Part shown: one piece after another, positions 25,184 through 34,075 of the stretch | How the letters are laid out: each line of letters begins with the position of its first letter | How positions within the stretch are numbered: position 1 is the first letter of the stretch | Origin: Oligoflexia bacterium | GTDB taxonomy: Bacteria; Bdellovibrionota; Bdellovibrionia; Bdellovibrionales; Bdellovibrionaceae | Direction: 5' to 3' | DNA length: 64,000 bases | Assembly: GCA_016861345.1 (NCBI GenBank) | Contig: BOLD01000015.1 | Coordinates: 1 to 64,000, forward strand | Position numbers and translations under genes: made by a program | The notes under the pieces: generated by a model | Seen by the model: the letters and a program-made list of their open reading frames with translations, nothing else | Told to the model about the DNA's origin: nothing | The model's database searches: none

Positions 25184-26506
25184 ATGAAATCTTCAAATCT
25201 TTCTCTTAAGTCCCTTATTTCCATATTCTTTTATCTTTCCATGACCCTTTTATGGGCAGGATGCAGCTCCGACTCAAAAGACGTCAAAACTCAAACTCTC
25301 TCGCCAGCAGCTCCACGACAGCCCTCATCACCAACTGAAGACTCGCGAGAAAAACCAAATCCCGATCAACCCCCTGAAACACCACCTGGGTCTTCCGCTC
25401 CAACTCCGCCGCCTTCGAATCCCGCACCTGTTCCAACTCCAGTGGTTGCTCGCGGCCGAATTGTTTGCGAAGCCAATCTCTTTCCTTCGACCAATTTTCA
25501 TCAGCTTCCAACTTTTGCTGGCCCGAACTATCCTGCTGCGATGATGAAATTTACGGTCGACAGCAAACAGCTTGAAAAAATTGAGTCCCCACAATTGATA
25601 TCGACCGACCAAACCAAGGGACTTCTTCTTTTCCAATCTGTTTTGAATGGAAAAAGAGACCTCATGAGATCTGAAGTTCGATGGTCAACACAAGCTCATC
25701 CTGCAACAAAAATTGCAGAACTTATCGTGGCCAATGAATTGACCTCAACCCTACTCAGATACAATTTAAAAATCCCCAGTTACCTTGCGATTGCAGAAAA
25801 AAATCTTTTGATCCTACCGACCTCAGGAAGACAAAACTTTGAGATTCGCTCCCTTCAAGAAAATCGATCTCTGGCGCAAATTCAACTTTCAACACTGACC
25901 TCAATCCCCGCCGTGGCTTCTGCAAATTCAAATTGGGTGATCTTTTACAGTTTGATCAATGAAAAACTTCGTCTTCAACCAGTCCACTTATCAAACCAAA
26001 CTCTGATTGAAGTTTCTCCTTTAAAATCCACAAATAGCCAGCTTGCTCCCTGGGTCACGGAGAATACTTTGGCTTGGATCGAAGTTGATTTTAGAGACCT
26101 TTTTCTTCGAACGATAAATCTTCAAACTAAAAATCAAGCACTCATTAAGCTTGATCCCAGCAGCCTACCCCTTCTCAATGGCCAAATCGAACCTGATCGT
26201 CTGGTACTTTATACTCTAAATAAACAAGGCCTTGTTCGATATGATCTCAACTCTAGCACACATGAACTTTCGACGGTTCAAACGTATTCATATCCAGAAA
26301 GCCTGACTCGCCTGACTTATTTCTCTCACAATCAACTGACAAATCTTCTTTCCTTTGAAAAAGGGAACAAGGTCATCATCTCTCTTGGGAACCTTGGTGG
26401 ACTTGTGAGCTTTGATTTAATAGAAAAAACCTGGGCTCAGCACGGGTTAATTGCCCCAGCCTATCGATGTTTAAACCCAAGCCTTCAAGTGGAGAATGAA
26501 CTATGA
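25184..26506 (+). CDS. Lipoprotein with proline-rich linker and propeller-like domain
   Basis: 440 residues. The signal peptide ends in a lipobox (LLWAGC, Cys about 27). A Pro/Ser/Thr-rich linker follows (about 35-90, with PPETPPGSSAPTPPPSNPAP). The rest is beta-rich and repetitive (LLRYNLKIPSYLAIAEKNLLIL, LAWIEVDFRDLFLRTINLQ, LVRYDLNSS), as in a beta-propeller. It is the first gene of a four-gene envelope operon and overlaps the beta-barrel gene by ATGA at 26503. It is probably an outer-membrane anchored scaffold; ligand unknown. Confidence 0.7.
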   Translation: MKSSNLSLKSLISIFFYLSMTLLWAGCSSDSKDVKTQTLSPAAPRQPSSPTEDSREKPNPDQPPETPPGSSAPTPPPSNPAPVPTPVVARGRIVCEANLFPSTNFHQLPTFAGPNYPAAMMKFTVDSKQLEKIESPQLISTDQTKGLLLFQSVLNGKRDLMRSEVRWSTQAHPATKIAELIVANELTSTLLRYNLKIPSYLAIAEKNLLILPTSGRQNFEIRSLQENRSLAQIQLSTLTSIPAVASANSNWVIFYSLINEKLRLQPVHLSNQTLIEVSPLKSTNSQLAPWVTENTLAWIEVDFRDLFLRTINLQTKNQALIKLDPSSLPLLNGQIEPDRLVLYTLNKQGLVRYDLNSSTHELSTVQTYSYPESLTRLTYFSHNQLTNLLSFEKGNKVIISLGNLGGLVSFDLIEKTWAQHGLIAPAYRCLNPSLQVENEL

Positions 26507-27300
26507 AGAAATTTTTAACTCTTATCCTTCTTGTTTCGTTACAGGTCAGCGCTGCGCCGAAGAAAAAAAAGGCATCAGTCCTTCCTCTTCCAGAGAAAAA
26601 GGTGAGTCTCCGCGATACAGCACTTGAAGAAAGCAAAATCTTAACCGAAGCAGGAGTAGGGGCGCCTCAAGCCGCCTCGGATGCTCAAGTCATGAACAAT
26701 GACGCCGGGGTGTTGAAACTTCAGGACACCTATCGTCCCAAATACACTCGTCAGTGGATTTGGAATCTCGGTGTCCGTGCTGAATCTTATCAACCCAAAG
26801 GGACTGGTGAGATTAAAACCGTGAGTACTTATGATTTTTCAGAGGCCGGAAGAACAATCATCCCCAGTCTTTCATTGGGTATTCTTTCAAAAGACTCTAC
26901 CTTTGCTAGTTCTCAAGCTCAGCTCGGGTTAGAAGCTGATCTCGGCTATGCCAATCAAAAGATGAGCTTAGTGACTCCAACAAATGTTATCATCGAAGCT
27001 CAGCTTCAAACATTTCGCATGAGCGTAGCTCCAACGCTTCGATATCAGTGGACTTCACTGGATAAAATTCACACTTTAGTCAAAGCCTTCTACGGACAAT
27101 CTCAGCTTTATCAAACATCACAAAACACACTGGCACGACAAACAAAAACAACTAATTTTACTGGCTACACTTTAGGTCTTGAGTACGAGCTTCGACCAGA
27201 CTTGGGCGTCAGTTTGGACTACACAGATCGACAAGGCTTGTCTCAAGAAATCATCGTAACGAGCAGCTCACTTGGACTAGGAGCAACCTACAGATGGTAA
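26503..27300 (+). CDS. Outer-membrane beta-barrel protein
   Basis: 265 residues. A signal peptide (MKKFLTLILLVSLQVSA) and a basic stretch (PKKKKA) precede alternating amphipathic strands: WIWNLGVRAESYQPKG, IPSLSLGILSK, AQLGLEADLGYAN and GYTLGLEYELRPDLGVSLDYTDR. The C-terminus is SLGLGATYRW, an aromatic-terminated last strand as expected for BamA recognition. It is likely a small barrel of 8-10 strands. It is coupled at both ends: ATGA with the lipoprotein and a 7-base overlap with the TolC-like gene. Confidence 0.75.
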   Translation: MKKFLTLILLVSLQVSAAPKKKKASVLPLPEKKVSLRDTALEESKILTEAGVGAPQAASDAQVMNNDAGVLKLQDTYRPKYTRQWIWNLGVRAESYQPKGTGEIKTVSTYDFSEAGRTIIPSLSLGILSKDSTFASSQAQLGLEADLGYANQKMSLVTPTNVIIEAQLQTFRMSVAPTLRYQWTSLDKIHTLVKAFYGQSQLYQTSQNTLARQTKTTNFTGYTLGLEYELRPDLGVSLDYTDRQGLSQEIIVTSSSLGLGATYRW

Positions 27301-28751
27301 AGAACTTGTTTTTACTTCTCGTTATTACATCTTTAGTCACTCCAGCAAAAGGGGCAAAAATTAGTCTTTCCCAAAAAAGTGTAGCCGAAAGAATACTTCA
27401 AGAAAGTATTAAAACAGAAGAGATCAATCTCACTGCTCAATTGGCACACTTGGCCTTAGTTCAATCGCAAAGTGCTTACGATTTTTCTGCGGCACTTGAA
27501 AGTGGATACGAAGTCTCGAAACTTGAAAACTTCACAGGCACGGCCAACCCTAAGGATACAACCTACAAAACCAGCCTCACTCTCAAAAAGCCTTTTTTCA
27601 CTGGTACCACTTTAGGAGTTGAGTACACTTTAACAACGATCAACTCAGAATTCTCAACACTATCAACAACAACCCTTCCCAATAGCCAAACACAAAACTT
27701 AGTGGGTTTAACGCTTGAGCAAAGCTTATGGAAGAACTCTTTTGGTATTGTCGACAGAGCCAATCTTCGGGCCGCAGAGAATACAGAAAAGAGCACGCAT
27801 CTCACACGAGTCACTGATCAACAAAATCTTGTCCTTGAGGGCATTAAGTTATTTTGGAAGGCTTATGTCGCTCAAGAAACACTGCAAGAGGCTATCAATT
27901 CTCGTGAGAGATACGAAAAACTTGTAGAAACTGTGAAGAAGAAGACCAACTACGGATACGCCAATCCAGGCGAACTGGCACAAGTTCAAGCTGAACTTGA
28001 AACACGAATTCAAAATGTTAAAGCTGAATCGGTCAACTACCTCGCAGTTCTTGACCAACTATCAACACTTTTAAATCTCGAAAAGGGCTCTGAAATTGAA
28101 TTTCAAGTTCCCAATGAAATCCCCCCACTTCCTCAACTCAATGATATTCAGGTCAACGAGCTTCGACCTTTAAAGACGTCTCAATTGAAAGTTGCCGCAA
28201 GCGAAGATTATCTCACCGCCTCTCGCTCAAAAAGCTATCCTGATGTCAGCCTTATCGGAAAACTGTATCAAGGCGGGATAGACGAAAAAGCAAGCGAGTC
28301 TTACAACGAAATGATTTCAGGTGCCCATCCAAAATACTATATTGGAGTCAAACTGTCTTACTCTTTTGGTTCTGGAATTCAAAATGAGGACTACGTTAAC
28401 AAGAAAATTCAACGTGATCTCGATCAAGCAAAAGCATCAAGACTTTTACTCGAAATTCAAGATAGCCTTGAACACTCAAAGCGCAAAGTACAAATGACAT
28501 ATGCCGTAGCAATGAGCTCAAAAAAGCAACTTGAGTTCCGAGATAAAGCGGCCCAAGAGCTTCAAAGAGCCTATAACCAAGGTCGATCGGACATCAGTCT
28601 TCTAATTGATTCTTTGAATAAATTTTTTGGGGCGCAAATTCAATATAGTAAAAACGTCGGAGACTACCAAATTGCCCTGAACGAGTGGGCAGCTCTCCGA
28701 GACGAACTGATTACCGATGCACCTGTTGTCAACAAAGGGGGACAAAAGTGA
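27294..28751 (+). CDS. TolC-family outer-membrane channel protein
   Basis: 485 residues with a signal peptide (LFLLLVITSLVTPAKG). It shows the TolC two-repeat layout: long helices (EINLTAQLAHLALVQSQSAYDF; NLVLEGIKLFWKAYVAQETLQEAI; NPGELAQVQAELETRIQNV) alternate with barrel strands (LKKPFFTGTTLGVEYTLT; YYIGVKLSYSFG). The second repeat has KAAQELQRAYNQGRSDISLLIDSLN. TolC proteins form trimeric tunnels for efflux or type I secretion. No inner-membrane pump or adaptor is adjacent, unlike the second TolC-type gene at 34076. It starts within the barrel gene stop. Confidence 0.85.
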   Translation: MVKNLFLLLVITSLVTPAKGAKISLSQKSVAERILQESIKTEEINLTAQLAHLALVQSQSAYDFSAALESGYEVSKLENFTGTANPKDTTYKTSLTLKKPFFTGTTLGVEYTLTTINSEFSTLSTTTLPNSQTQNLVGLTLEQSLWKNSFGIVDRANLRAAENTEKSTHLTRVTDQQNLVLEGIKLFWKAYVAQETLQEAINSRERYEKLVETVKKKTNYGYANPGELAQVQAELETRIQNVKAESVNYLAVLDQLSTLLNLEKGSEIEFQVPNEIPPLPQLNDIQVNELRPLKTSQLKVAASEDYLTASRSKSYPDVSLIGKLYQGGIDEKASESYNEMISGAHPKYYIGVKLSYSFGSGIQNEDYVNKKIQRDLDQAKASRLLLEIQDSLEHSKRKVQMTYAVAMSSKKQLEFRDKAAQELQRAYNQGRSDISLLIDSLNKFFGAQIQYSKNVGDYQIALNEWAALRDELITDAPVVNKGGQK

Positions 28752-29665
28752 AAAGCATGATCCTAAACCTTATTTTTGGAATTACTCTTTCGGTTGGATT
28801 GACTGCCTGCGGACTTCATCCAACCAGTGACGACACAAATCAAAACACTCGCAAAGAAGAGTCCGATCGACAAAAACTCAGAGAAACCTTCGGGCAAATT
28901 CAAGGCTGGTACGAGGGCAACTTAACAACCACAACTCGAACTCAAGTCCCCACAAGAATTGCTCTTTTCTACGTTGAAATACCAAATGGGAAAAACTCTG
29001 AGGGCGAAACAAAGTACTTACCTGTCCTTAAAGCGCGTTATCTTCGCGATGACAAACCTGAAGATGCTCAAGTTCTTGAAGCTCGCTATGTTGCTGAAAG
29101 CGGAGACCTCACTTTATCCTCACGAACCGACGCCAACGGAAGACCCGAAGCTGGCGCTGAATATATCTACATCAATGGCAAACTACTCAATGGACGATTT
29201 TTTGCTGAGGTCAAAAACCTGGTGGGCGCTATGGGAACTCTTGATCTCACCTTAATGAGTCGAGATGTGAACTCTCCCACAGGAGGAGAAAGAGAAGATC
29301 GGTATGCCCGTTTAAGAGAAAGAATGCGTGAGCTCGAAGGGACATTTATCGGCATCGTCGAGGAAACCGCCGAAAATCGCGCTCATCAAGTTGAGCTTCG
29401 CTTTACCGTGACTGAAGTTCAAAGTGGTAATGACTTTGTTCCCACTTTGATTGGCTGGTTTAAACGAACAGATGATATTTCTAAAACTGTTCGAATGACT
29501 GTTCGATACTCAACAGATACTCAACCGGCTCGACTGGTGCTTGATTCTCAATCACCAACAGAGAATTTTAATTTTAATGGAACATTTGAGAACGGAATTA
29601 TCTCAGGAACAATTCAGTTCCCTCGATTCACATCTCGACTTGTGACAGAGAAGAAGCGACCCTAG
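28748..29665 (+). CDS. Lipoprotein of unknown function
   Basis: 305 residues from GTG at 28748 (GGGGGA about 5 bases before; GTGA overlap with the TolC stop). The lipobox is GLTAC (Cys about 21). Two similar beta-rich halves are apparent: IQGWYEGNLTTTTRTQVPTRIALFYVE (about 40-66) resembles LEGTFIGIVEETAENRAHQVELRFTV, and both end with statements like GRFFAEVKNL and GTFENGIISG. This suggests an internal duplication of a calycin-like barrel. It is the last gene of the operon; the stop lies inside a perfect terminator. Confidence 0.7.
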   Translation: MKSMILNLIFGITLSVGLTACGLHPTSDDTNQNTRKEESDRQKLRETFGQIQGWYEGNLTTTTRTQVPTRIALFYVEIPNGKNSEGETKYLPVLKARYLRDDKPEDAQVLEARYVAESGDLTLSSRTDANGRPEAGAEYIYINGKLLNGRFFAEVKNLVGAMGTLDLTLMSRDVNSPTGGEREDRYARLRERMRELEGTFIGIVEETAENRAHQVELRFTVTEVQSGNDFVPTLIGWFKRTDDISKTVRMTVRYSTDTQPARLVLDSQSPTENFNFNGTFENGIISGTIQFPRFTSRLVTEKKRP

Positions 29666-29682
29666 GTCGCTTCTTTATTTTA
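29651..29682 (+). terminator. Perfect terminator overlapping a stop codon
   Basis: AAGAAGCGACC (29651-29661) pairs with GGTCGCTTCTT (29665-29675) over 11 bp with a 3-base loop that contains part of the TAG stop. TTATTTT follows. It ends the four-gene envelope operon and separates it from the convergent cus operon. Confidence 0.85.
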
Positions 29683-29998
29683 CAAAGATCTTTCCGCCTT
29701 CCATCATATTCATTCCACAGCCAAAGCGGATTTCTCCTTTTTCTAATTTACCGATCGGAATGGTCACGGTCTTATTTAGAGGAAGCTCCTTCTTCAAATT
29801 TTTTGCGGGGATCTGAATATCAGTCGCACAGGTTGCATCTGACTTTCTTGTGATCTTCAATGTCACTGAATCTCCCGGGGTAACATCAACAGTTTTGGGC
29901 TGAAACCCCTCGTCCGTCACCGTAAGTTCCACAATCTGATTTTTTGCCTGAGCTTGCAGAGCGGTGATTAAAAGTATTCCGAAAATAAACTTGGTCAC
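29675..29998 (-). CDS. Periplasmic cupredoxin-like protein
   Basis: 107 residues with a signal peptide (MTKFIFGILLITALQAQA). It matches the short cupredoxin-like domain: VELTVTDEGFQPKTVDVTPGDSVTLKITRKS, then CATDIQIPAKNL and FGCGMNMMEGG. The Cys and Met residues of the last segments are likely copper ligands. It overlaps the cusA stop (ATGA region at 29995), so it belongs to the efflux operon, perhaps binding or delivering copper to the pump. Confidence 0.8.
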   Translation of the reverse strand: MTKFIFGILLITALQAQAKNQIVELTVTDEGFQPKTVDVTPGDSVTLKITRKSDATCATDIQIPAKNLKKELPLNKTVTIPIGKLEKGEIRFGCGMNMMEGGKIFVK

Positions 29999-32900
29999 AA
30001 GACCTCCTTATTTGTTTCATTTTTTTGCATTGCATTCAGAAAAGTGAGCGGGTGAGTTTTAGATTGGTAGAAAAGGACAGGATAGATGATCAGTTCCAGG
30101 ATAAACGAGGTCGCAAGCCCCCCAATCATCGGAGCAGCAATCCTTCTCATCACATCCGCGCCAGCACCTGAAGCCCACATAATGGGAATTAAACCCATAA
30201 AGAGGGCCGCAACAGTCATAAGTTTTGGTCGCACCCGGTGAACTGCCCCTTCGATGACGGCAGACTTTAAATCATCAAGAGAGTTCATCTGTCCCTTTTT
30301 CACTCTGTCTTCATAGGCAAGATCTAGATACATGAGCATGAAGACCCCAGTTTCCGCATCTAAGCCTAAAAGGGCAATCATTCCCACCCAGGCTGCTATT
30401 GATAAATTGTAATCCAGAAAATACATCAACCAAACGGCACCGATCAGAGAGAATGGAACCGCCAAAAGAACAATCCCCGTCTTTGTCCATGACTTTGTAT
30501 TCATGTAAAGCAAAAGAATAATCAGACATAACGTTAATGGAATGACAATTTTCAGACGCTCCTTAACTCTTTCCATGTTTTCAAACTGCCCACTCCAACT
30601 CAGTAAATATTGCGGAGGCAATTTCACATGATTCTCAACAGCCTTCTTAGCCATTTCAACATAGGACCCGATATCCGTCTGTTTTGAATCAATGTCGATA
30701 TAGACATATCCAACCAGAGAGGCGTTTTCATCTCGAATCATGCTTGGCCCCTCAGTAAAATGGACCTTGGCGATTTGCCCTAGAGGAATTTGAGACCCCA
30801 AAGGACTTGAAATCAGAATGCGTTTTATATTCTCGATATCTTGACGGAACTCTGGCCCCATTCGGATCTGAATGGGATATCTTTCTCTGGTTGCTAAAAT
30901 TTGAGAAACATTTTCTCCACCGACGGCGATCATGGCCTGATCCTGAGCTTCTTTCACCGATAGGCCATAGGATTTTAATTTCTCACGATCAAAATCGATG
31001 TCGAGAAAAAAACCACTCGCAATTCGCTCAGCAACGACTGTTCGCGTTCCCGGAAGATCTTTGATGATTTTCTCAATATCACCACCAATTTTCTCAATTG
31101 TTTTTAAATCTTGACCGAAGATTTTGATTCCAATCGGACTTCGGATGCCCGTTGAAAGCATATCCACCCGATTCTTAATGGGCATCGTCCAGATATTAGG
31201 CATTCCCGGGAAATTGAGCTTTTCATTCATTTCCTCAATTAATTTTTCTTCAGTCATTCCCTTTCGCCACTGCTCCTTTTGTTTGAGCACAATGGTTGTT
31301 TCAAACATACTTAAGGGGGCTGTATCAGTTGAGGTCTCTGCCCTTCCTGCTTTGCCGTAAACAGACTGCACTTCGGGGAAAGATTTGATAATCTGGTCTT
31401 GCTTCGTCAATAATCGCTGAGCCTCGGTTACTGAAATTCCAGGAAGAGCTGTGGGCATATACAACAAACTTCCCTCGTGAAGCGTGGGCATAAACTCAGA
31501 TCCCAAAAGCCAGAATCCAGGAATAATCGAAGAGACTCCAATCAGTCCAGCTACCAAGGTCTTCTTTTGATTTTGAAGGACCCAGTGAATAATGGGTTCA
31601 TAAATGGCAAATAATCTTTTTGTAATGGGATGTTTTTCTTCTGGATAGTAAGTCCCAACAAGCGCACCATTCGCAATTTTGTTTAGTGTTGAATTTGAAA
31701 ATTGAAAATGATCTTTTCTGGCAAAAAGCATTCGCATCGCTGGATCAAGAGTGATTGCCAACAAGGCCGCAATACCCATGGCTAAGTTTTTTGACAAAGC
31801 TAGTGGACGAAATAAGCGCCCCTCTTGATCCACTAAAGTAAATATCGGCAAAAACGCGACGGCAATTACAAGTAAAGAAAAAAAGACTGAGGGGCCGACC
31901 TCTGTCAAAGCTTCAAGGCGAACTTTAAAGAAATCTTCTTTTCTTCCAGCAGCATCCCAATGCTGAATCTTACGGTAAGCGTTCTCAACCTCAACAATAG
32001 CACCGTCGACTAAGACTCCGATTGAAATAGCAATCCCAGCTAAAGACATAATGTTGGCACTGACACCCATATAATAGAGTGGAATAAATGATAAAAGCAC
32101 AGCGACTGGAATGGTCAGAATTGGGACAACTGCTGATGGAATATGCCAAAGGAAAAGAAGAATAATCAAGCTGACAATAATTAACTCTTCAACCAAAGTT
32201 GATTTCAAAGTCGCGATTGCTCTTTCAATTAAATCTGATCGGTCATAGACAGAGACAATTTGGACTCCCTCAGGTAATGTTTTCTCTATCTCTTTTATTT
32301 TATCTTTCACTCGCTGAATGACAGCCGGAGCATCTTCTCCTTGCCTCATCACAATAATACCGCCGGGGGCATCGCCAAGGCCGTTTAAGTCTGATAAGCC
32401 TCGACGCATTTCTGATCCAATGGACACAGTTGCGACTTGCTTGACTAAAATTGGCGCTCGACTTCTCGAACGATAAGCCACAACGGCCTCTTCGATATCC
32501 TCAACTCGATCAACGAGAGAGCGACTGCGAACCATGGCTTCAGCTCCTGAGAACTCTATCGTGCGGCCCCCGCTTTCTTGATTCGTATTCTTCACAGCCT
32601 CCATGACTTGAGATAGAGTCACCTGATAGAGATCTAATTTCGTTTGATCCACCTTGACTTGATATTGCTTCACAAAGCCGCCCAATGAAGCCACCTCTGA
32701 AACTCCTGGAACAGATTGAAGTTGATATCGAATCAACCAATCCTGTAGGGATCTCAAATCAGCAGAATTAAATCTTCCAGAGCTATCCTGCAAAGCATAT
32801 TGGTAGACCCATCCGACGCTGGTTGCATCAGGACCAATCTCTGTCTTCACTCCGGCTGGCAGCTGAGAAGAGATTCGATTGAGACTTTCTAAAACCCGAG

Positions 32901-33219
32901 ACCGTGCCCAATAGAGATCCGTTCCGTCTTCAAAAATTACATAAACATAGGAAAAACCATAATCTGAAAAACCGCGAACGGCCTTGACTTTGGGTGAACC
33001 AAGAAGTGAGGTCACCAATGGATAAGTCACCTGATTCTCCATAATATCTGGAGACCTGTCCCATCTTGAATAGATAATTACTTGCGTGTCAGATAAATCC
33101 GGAATGGCATCTAGAGGAATTTTTTTAACCGAATACACTCCCAATAAACAAAGAACCCCGGTGATAAAGAGCACTAAGAATCGATTGGTCGCCGAAAACT
33201 CGATGATTTTTTTAATCAT
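29995..33219 (-). CDS. cusA: Heavy-metal efflux RND pump, CusA/CzcA type
   Basis: 1074 residues with the full RND layout: one N-terminal helix, a large periplasmic loop (about 35-340), six helices, a second loop and a final bundle. The heavy-metal subclass is shown by GVLVDGAIVEVENAYRK (about 405-421) with the TM4 Asp, and by YPLVTSLLGSPKVKAVRG. MPNIWTMPIKNRVDMLSTGI (about 660-680) has the Met-rich path of copper/silver pumps like CusA rather than CzcA, which is inference. It exports Cu(I)/Ag(I) from periplasm or cytosol. It overlaps the adaptor gene and the cupredoxin gene by 4 bases each. Confidence 0.93.
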   Translation of the reverse strand: MIKKIIEFSATNRFLVLFITGVLCLLGVYSVKKIPLDAIPDLSDTQVIIYSRWDRSPDIMENQVTYPLVTSLLGSPKVKAVRGFSDYGFSYVYVIFEDGTDLYWARSRVLESLNRISSQLPAGVKTEIGPDATSVGWVYQYALQDSSGRFNSADLRSLQDWLIRYQLQSVPGVSEVASLGGFVKQYQVKVDQTKLDLYQVTLSQVMEAVKNTNQESGGRTIEFSGAEAMVRSRSLVDRVEDIEEAVVAYRSRSRAPILVKQVATVSIGSEMRRGLSDLNGLGDAPGGIIVMRQGEDAPAVIQRVKDKIKEIEKTLPEGVQIVSVYDRSDLIERAIATLKSTLVEELIIVSLIILLFLWHIPSAVVPILTIPVAVLLSFIPLYYMGVSANIMSLAGIAISIGVLVDGAIVEVENAYRKIQHWDAAGRKEDFFKVRLEALTEVGPSVFFSLLVIAVAFLPIFTLVDQEGRLFRPLALSKNLAMGIAALLAITLDPAMRMLFARKDHFQFSNSTLNKIANGALVGTYYPEEKHPITKRLFAIYEPIIHWVLQNQKKTLVAGLIGVSSIIPGFWLLGSEFMPTLHEGSLLYMPTALPGISVTEAQRLLTKQDQIIKSFPEVQSVYGKAGRAETSTDTAPLSMFETTIVLKQKEQWRKGMTEEKLIEEMNEKLNFPGMPNIWTMPIKNRVDMLSTGIRSPIGIKIFGQDLKTIEKIGGDIEKIIKDLPGTRTVVAERIASGFFLDIDFDREKLKSYGLSVKEAQDQAMIAVGGENVSQILATRERYPIQIRMGPEFRQDIENIKRILISSPLGSQIPLGQIAKVHFTEGPSMIRDENASLVGYVYIDIDSKQTDIGSYVEMAKKAVENHVKLPPQYLLSWSGQFENMERVKERLKIVIPLTLCLIILLLYMNTKSWTKTGIVLLAVPFSLIGAVWLMYFLDYNLSIAAWVGMIALLGLDAETGVFMLMYLDLAYEDRVKKGQMNSLDDLKSAVIEGAVHRVRPKLMTVAALFMGLIPIMWASGAGADVMRRIAAPMIGGLATSFILELIIYPVLFYQSKTHPLTFLNAMQKNETNKEVL

Positions 33220-34073
33220 TCGATGACTCCCCGAATCTTTGATTCTGAATCAAGAAGGAAATTTGGTCCTGAAGAAATCTCGTCAGCCTCTTTCAGTCCC
33301 GAAAGAACCTCGTAGTATCCAAGGGCTTTCACTCCCAATTTGACTTTTCTTTGCACAAGCTTGGTCGACTGTGTATCCACATCCTGTCTGAACACATACA
33401 CCGTGTCCGAGTGACCTGTGTGAAAGACCGCATCCTCAGGAATAGCCAGGCGAGATTTTAAATTGACCTCAACTTCTCCTCGAAAAGAGGTTTCCGAGAT
33501 CAGGTTTGAGGGCCCTTTTTGGATTTGTCCAACGACTCTGACTGTGCGACTGGTCGGATCAACAATCGTATCGACAGAGATAATCACACCCTGAATTTCT
33601 GTTTCTTCTGATGTATGAGCCTCTCCAACAAATTTTAGACCTGGGCGAATTGTTCGAATGTCTCTTTCATAAATTTGAAATGCCACTTGTGAGTTCGAAA
33701 GAATTCTGCCTGATATGGGTATTGAAAACTGCAGATCCATCTTCTCAACACTGTGTTTTTGAATTCCCGACAGATTTTTTTGATATGTTGTCATTTCAAT
33801 TGTAGGTTCGGACTGCTCTTTTTGCTGATCACCACTTTTGCTAACTTCACCACCTGGCACAGCCTTCACTTTAACCAACTTCATATGACAGATTGGACAG
33901 GTTCCTGGATGATCTTGGCGAATATGTGGATGCATGGGGCAAGTGTAAGACTCTTTGGATTCGACCTGCTGAACTGGGGATTCTGTTTTAACAGTGGATT
34001 TATTGAAAACAGTTAATGCACCACCGATAACAAGAATAAGAGCCCCTGCAGTAAATATGATTTTAGTTTTCAT
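33216..34073 (-). CDS. Unusually short CusB-like periplasmic adaptor with metal-binding motif
   Basis: 285 residues; CusB relatives usually have 380-500. An N-terminal signal anchor (about 5-24) leads a heavy-metal-binding domain: YTCPMHPHIRQDHPGTCPICHMKL (about 43-66, with C45, C59, C62, H63, M64). After KHSVEKMDLQFSIPISGRI the chain goes directly into QVAFQIYERDIRTIRPGLKFVGE, the beta-barrel domain. The lipoyl and alpha-hairpin domains are missing. DTIVDPTSRTVRV and the membrane-proximal domain follow. The sequence is continuous, so this is a real compact form or an old in-frame deletion. It lies between cusA and the TolC-type gene. Confidence 0.8.
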   Translation of the reverse strand: MKTKIIFTAGALILVIGGALTVFNKSTVKTESPVQQVESKESYTCPMHPHIRQDHPGTCPICHMKLVKVKAVPGGEVSKSGDQQKEQSEPTIEMTTYQKNLSGIQKHSVEKMDLQFSIPISGRILSNSQVAFQIYERDIRTIRPGLKFVGEAHTSEETEIQGVIISVDTIVDPTSRTVRVVGQIQKGPSNLISETSFRGEVEVNLKSRLAIPEDAVFHTGHSDTVYVFRQDVDTQSTKLVQRKVKLGVKALGYYEVLSGLKEADEISSGPNFLLDSESKIRGVIE

Positions 34074-34075
34074 TT

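Noticed and set aside
29995-33219. The RND pump as a drug (HAE) pump or CzcA zinc pump
   Set aside because: The VDGAIVEVEN motif and a nearby cupredoxin and CPMHP metal-binding adaptor point to copper/silver; zinc specificity cannot be fully excluded.
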